From contig NZ_VZOV01000009.1 of NCBI RefSeq assembly GCF_008801915.1, forward strand, positions 120,544-184,543: a DNA stretch of 64,000 nucleotides. The letters are read 5' to 3'. The notes beneath the pieces were generated by a model that worked only from the letters and a program-made list of their open reading frames with translations, did not search any database and was not told the origin of the DNA. Shown one piece after another: positions 61,613 through 64,000 of this stretch; within the stretch, counting starts at the first letter, position 1, and every line of letters begins with the position of its first letter. This DNA comes from Cupriavidus gilardii. GTDB lineage: Bacteria > Pseudomonadota > Gammaproteobacteria > Burkholderiales > Burkholderiaceae. Made by a program: the position numbers and the translations under genes.

Positions 61613-63068
61613 AGCGATCGCCGCCGCCTCGACCGATGCCGCAGCCGGCGTGCCCGAGCTGCATGGCCAGCGCTGGCGCGATGCGCTGGCCGGCGCCGCC
61701 GCCAACGTGGCAGAGCTGGACAGCAAGCGCAGTTGCGGGCGGCTGACGCGCGCCGCCGGGCTGGTGCTGGAGGCCGTCGGCCTGCGCCTGCCGGTCGGCA
61801 GCGACTGCCTGATCGAAATTCCCGGCCACGCCGGCGCGGCCGGTCAGGGGCCGCGCATGGCGGAGGCCGAAGTGGTCGGTTTCGGCGCCGACCGCCTCTA
61901 TCTGATGCCGCAATCGGACGTACTGGGCCTGGTGCCCGGCGCGCGCGTCTATCCGCTCGAACCGTCGCCGCTGCCCAGCGGCGACAGCGCGCCGCGCGAA
62001 CCCGGCTCGAAGCGGCTGCCGGTCGGCGAAGGGCTGCTGGGCCGCGTGCTCGACGCCGCCGGGCGGCCGCTGGACGGCCTCGGCCCGTTGCAGGCCGCGC
62101 GTGAAGTGCCGCTGGCCGGCTCGCAGATCAATCCGCTGTCGCGCGCGCCGATCGATACCGTGCTCGATGTCGGCGTGCGCGCGATCAACGGCATGCTGAC
62201 CGTTGGCCGCGGCCAGCGCATGGGCCTGTTCGCGGGCTCGGGCGTCGGCAAGAGCGTGCTGCTCGGCATGATGGCGCGCTATACCAGCGCGGAAGTGATC
62301 GTGGTCGGCCTGATCGGCGAACGCGGCCGCGAGGTCAAGGACTTCATCGAGAACATCCTTGGCGAGGAAGGCCGTGCACGCTCGGTGGTGGTTGCCGCGC
62401 CGGCCGACACCTCGCCGCTGCTGCGCATGCAGGGCGCCGCCTATGCGACGCGCCTTGCCGAATATTTCCGCGATCAGGGCCGCCATGTGCTGCTGATCAT
62501 GGATTCGCTGACGCGCTATGCGATGGCCCAGCGCGAGATCGCGCTGGCCATCGGCGAGCCGCCTGCAACCAAGGGTTACCCCCCTTCGGTGTTCGCCAAG
62601 CTGCCGACCCTGGTCGAGCGCGCCGGTAACGGCGCCGAGGGCGGCGGCTCGATCACCGCCTTCTATACCGTGCTCGCCGAGGGCGACGACCAGCAGGACC
62701 CGATCGCCGATTCGGCGCGCGCGATCCTCGACGGCCATATCGTGCTGTCGCGCAGCCTGGCCGAGGCCGGCCACTACCCGGCCATCGACGTCGAGGCCTC
62801 GATCAGCCGCGCGATGACCGCATTGATCTCGCCCGAGCAATTCGGCTCGGTGCGCCGCTTCAAGCAATTGATGTCGCGCTACCAGCGCAACCGCGACCTG
62901 ATCAGCGTGGGCGCCTACGTGCCGGGCGCCGATCCCGAACTCGATCTGGCGATCCGCCTGCATCCGCGCATGGAAGCGTTCCTGCAGCAGGACATTCACG
63001 AGCGCGCCGGCTACGGCGAATCGATCGACCAACTGCATCTGCTCTTCGACAGGAGCACAAATGGCTAA
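61605..63068 (+). CDS. fliI: Flagellum-specific export ATPase FliI
   Basis: A 487-residue F1-beta-like ATPase driving type III flagellar export. Walker [13 protein letters not shown] (about residue 208), Walker [47 protein letters not shown], and [20 protein letters not shown] at 61605 overlaps the fliH stop; a TTG at 61575 opens the frame further up but is unlikely. Confidence 0.97.
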   Translation: MREAIAAASTDAAAGVPELHGQRWRDALAGAAANVAELDSKRSCGRLTRAAGLVLEAVGLRLPVGSDCLIEIPGHAGAAGQGPRMAEAEVVGFGADRLYLMPQSDVLGLVPGARVYPLEPSPLPSGDSAPREPGSKRLPVGEGLLGRVLDAAGRPLDGLGPLQAAREVPLAGSQINPLSRAPIDTVLDVGVRAINGMLTVGRGQRMGLFAGSGVGKSVLLGMMARYTSAEVIVVGLIGERGREVKDFIENILGEEGRARSVVVAAPADTSPLLRMQGAAYATRLAEYFRDQGRHVLLIMDSLTRYAMAQREIALAIGEPPATKGYPPSVFAKLPTLVERAGNGAEGGGSITAFYTVLAEGDDQQDPIADSARAILDGHIVLSRSLAEAGHYPAIDVEASISRAMTALISPEQFGSVRRFKQLMSRYQRNRDLISVGAYVPGADPELDLAIRLHPRMEAFLQQDIHERAGYGESIDQLHLLFDRSTNG

Positions 63069-63519
63069 GACCTCTCCGCTGAACACGCTGGCCGACCTGG
63101 CCCAGAACGATACCGACACCGCCGCGCGCGAGCTCGGGCGGCTGCAGGGCCAGCGCACGCAGGCCGAGCAGCAGCTCGCCGCGCTGACCCAGTATCGGCA
63201 GGAATATCGCGCGCGCATGCAGGCGCTGATGCAGAGCGGCATGCCGTCGGCGCGCTGGCACGACTTCTCGCAGTTCCTCGATTCGCTCGATGCGGCCATC
63301 CGGCACCAGACCGAGGCGCTGGCCAAGGCCGAATCGCAGCTGCTGGCCGGCCGCGCCAACTGGCAAAAGCAGAAGCAGCGGCTGAACTCCTTCGACACGC
63401 TGATCCAGCGTGCCGAGTCGCGCGAGCAGCAGATCGCCGCGCGCCGCGAGCAGCGCGCCACCGACGAATACGCCGCGCGCCTGGCGCGGCAGCAGATCCG
63501 CAGCGGACACAACCAATAA
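63061..63519 (+). CDS. fliJ: Flagellar export protein FliJ
   Basis: A 152-residue two-helix coiled coil, the gamma-like stalk of the export ATPase and an escort for chaperones. Heptad-rich from [54 protein letters not shown] to the end, with no globular part. Overlaps fliI by 8 bp. Confidence 0.94.
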   Translation: MAKTSPLNTLADLAQNDTDTAARELGRLQGQRTQAEQQLAALTQYRQEYRARMQALMQSGMPSARWHDFSQFLDSLDAAIRHQTEALAKAESQLLAGRANWQKQKQRLNSFDTLIQRAESREQQIAARREQRATDEYAARLARQQIRSGHNQ

Positions 63520-63526
63520 GAACCCG

Positions 63527-64000
63527 ATGATCGACATCAGCCAAATCGTCAGCGGCGGCACCGCGGCCGCCACCGCCCCGCGCAACCCGCAGCCGGCGTC
63601 TGGCGCCAGCGAGTTCGGCGATGCACTGGCGCGCGCGCGCCAGACGCAGCCCGGCGAAGCGCGCCCGGCCAGCCAGCAGCAATCGGCGGCCAGGAATGGC
63701 AAGGCCGCCGACGGCGCCGGCAAGAGCGCGGCCGAAACGGGCAAGAAAGCGGAGTCCCCTGACGCCAACAGCCAAGCCGAACCCGGCAAGACACAGGCGA
63801 ATTCGGGCAAGGTCGGCGGCACGACCGAAGATCGGAAGGACAGCACCGACCTGGCCGACGGCGAGGCCGGTACCAGCGACACCGGCGCCGCGGCCGCCGC
63901 GGCACTGCTGGCCGCAATGCTGCCGGCAGCGCCCGCCGCCGCTGCTGCCCCTGCCGGAGCCGCCGGCACGGGCGCGGCGGCCAACCCCGCCGTGCCGGCC
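63527..64000 (+). CDS. fliK: Flagellar hook-length control protein FliK (5' part)
   Basis: The first 158 codons, cut by the window edge. Begins MIDISQIVSGGTAAA and goes on as a Lys/Ala/Gly/Gln-rich disordered region, as in the FliK ruler. The C-terminal Flg_hook domain would lie outside. Position straight behind fliJ is the standard place of fliK. It differs from the other FliK-like protein at 55450. Confidence 0.85.
   Translation, partial: MIDISQIVSGGTAAATAPRNPQPASGASEFGDALARARQTQPGEARPASQQQSAARNGKAADGAGKSAAETGKKAESPDANSQAEPGKTQANSGKVGGTTEDRKDSTDLADGEAGTSDTGAAAAAALLAAMLPAAPAAAAAPAGAAGTGAAANPAVPA

Overview
The window is a 64 kb piece of a very GC-rich chromosome or chromid from a motile, aerobic betaproteobacterium, most probably a Burkholderiaceae member of the Cupriavidus/Ralstonia type. 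The reasons are gene content and order: a fliC-fliD-fliS-fliT then divergent fliE / fliFGHIJK layout, GbsR-like regulator plus bd-type oxidase, a Bug (tripartite tricarboxylate) binding protein, and many ATGA/GTGA-overlapping genes. No rRNA, tRNA, insertion sequence, phage gene or CRISPR array was seen.

Layout. 1-5 kb: NhaA antiporter, a carboxymuconolactone-decarboxylase-family protein, periplasmic asparaginase, a thioredoxin-fold protein, Ohr peroxidase and a small exported DPYxxGAR-repeat protein. 5-8.3 kb: an OmpR/EnvZ-type two-component system and a CcdA-like electron carrier. 8.3-11.7 kb: a zinc-type operon (ZrgA-like protein, ABC ATPase, FtsX/MacB-type permease, DUF3299 protein) behind a Zur-like palindrome. 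11.7-18.3 kb: an iron island with a TonB-dependent siderophore receptor, PKHD hydroxylase, FMN hydroxyacid oxidase and a second two-component system, with Fur-box-like sites. 18.4-22.5 kb: GbsR-like regulator, cydAB and an MpaB-family protein. 22.5-24.4 kb: a PepSY gene reduced by deletion, an AraC regulator and a methyltransferase.

24.4-45.4 kb is a large catabolic region. Seventeen of its genes that could form long transcripts run on the minus strand: M20 deacylase, dipeptide-type ABC transporter (dppA, B, C and a fused DF ATPase), gabT, gabD, cupin, TPP enzyme, HDAC-like deacetylase, carbamoylase-type amidohydrolase, DMT exporter, PuuC-like aldehyde dehydrogenase and a Bug protein. They are divergent from a MocR/GabR-type regulator. 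Together they look like uptake, deacylation and oxidation of an N-acylated amine or amino acid to succinate through GABA or a GABA-like intermediate. An FAD-dependent hydroxyacid dehydrogenase and a 14-helix drug exporter follow.

47-48.4 kb holds an XRE antitoxin / AbiEii-like toxin pair with a clear operator. 48.5-64 kb is motility: a methyl-accepting chemotaxis protein, then a 0.94 kb spacer with a candidate small RNA, then a divergent Hfq paralogue that lies directly upstream of flagellin (sigma-28 promoter), followed by cap and chaperone genes, a FliK-like/FhlB-like pair, and fliE / fliFGHIJK; the fliK proper runs off the right edge.

The most unusual items are the extra Hfq-family protein next to flagellin with a nearby sRNA/attenuator candidate, the second FliK/FlhB-type switch pair, the DPYxxGAR exported protein, and short tandem repeats sitting just past several stop codons.
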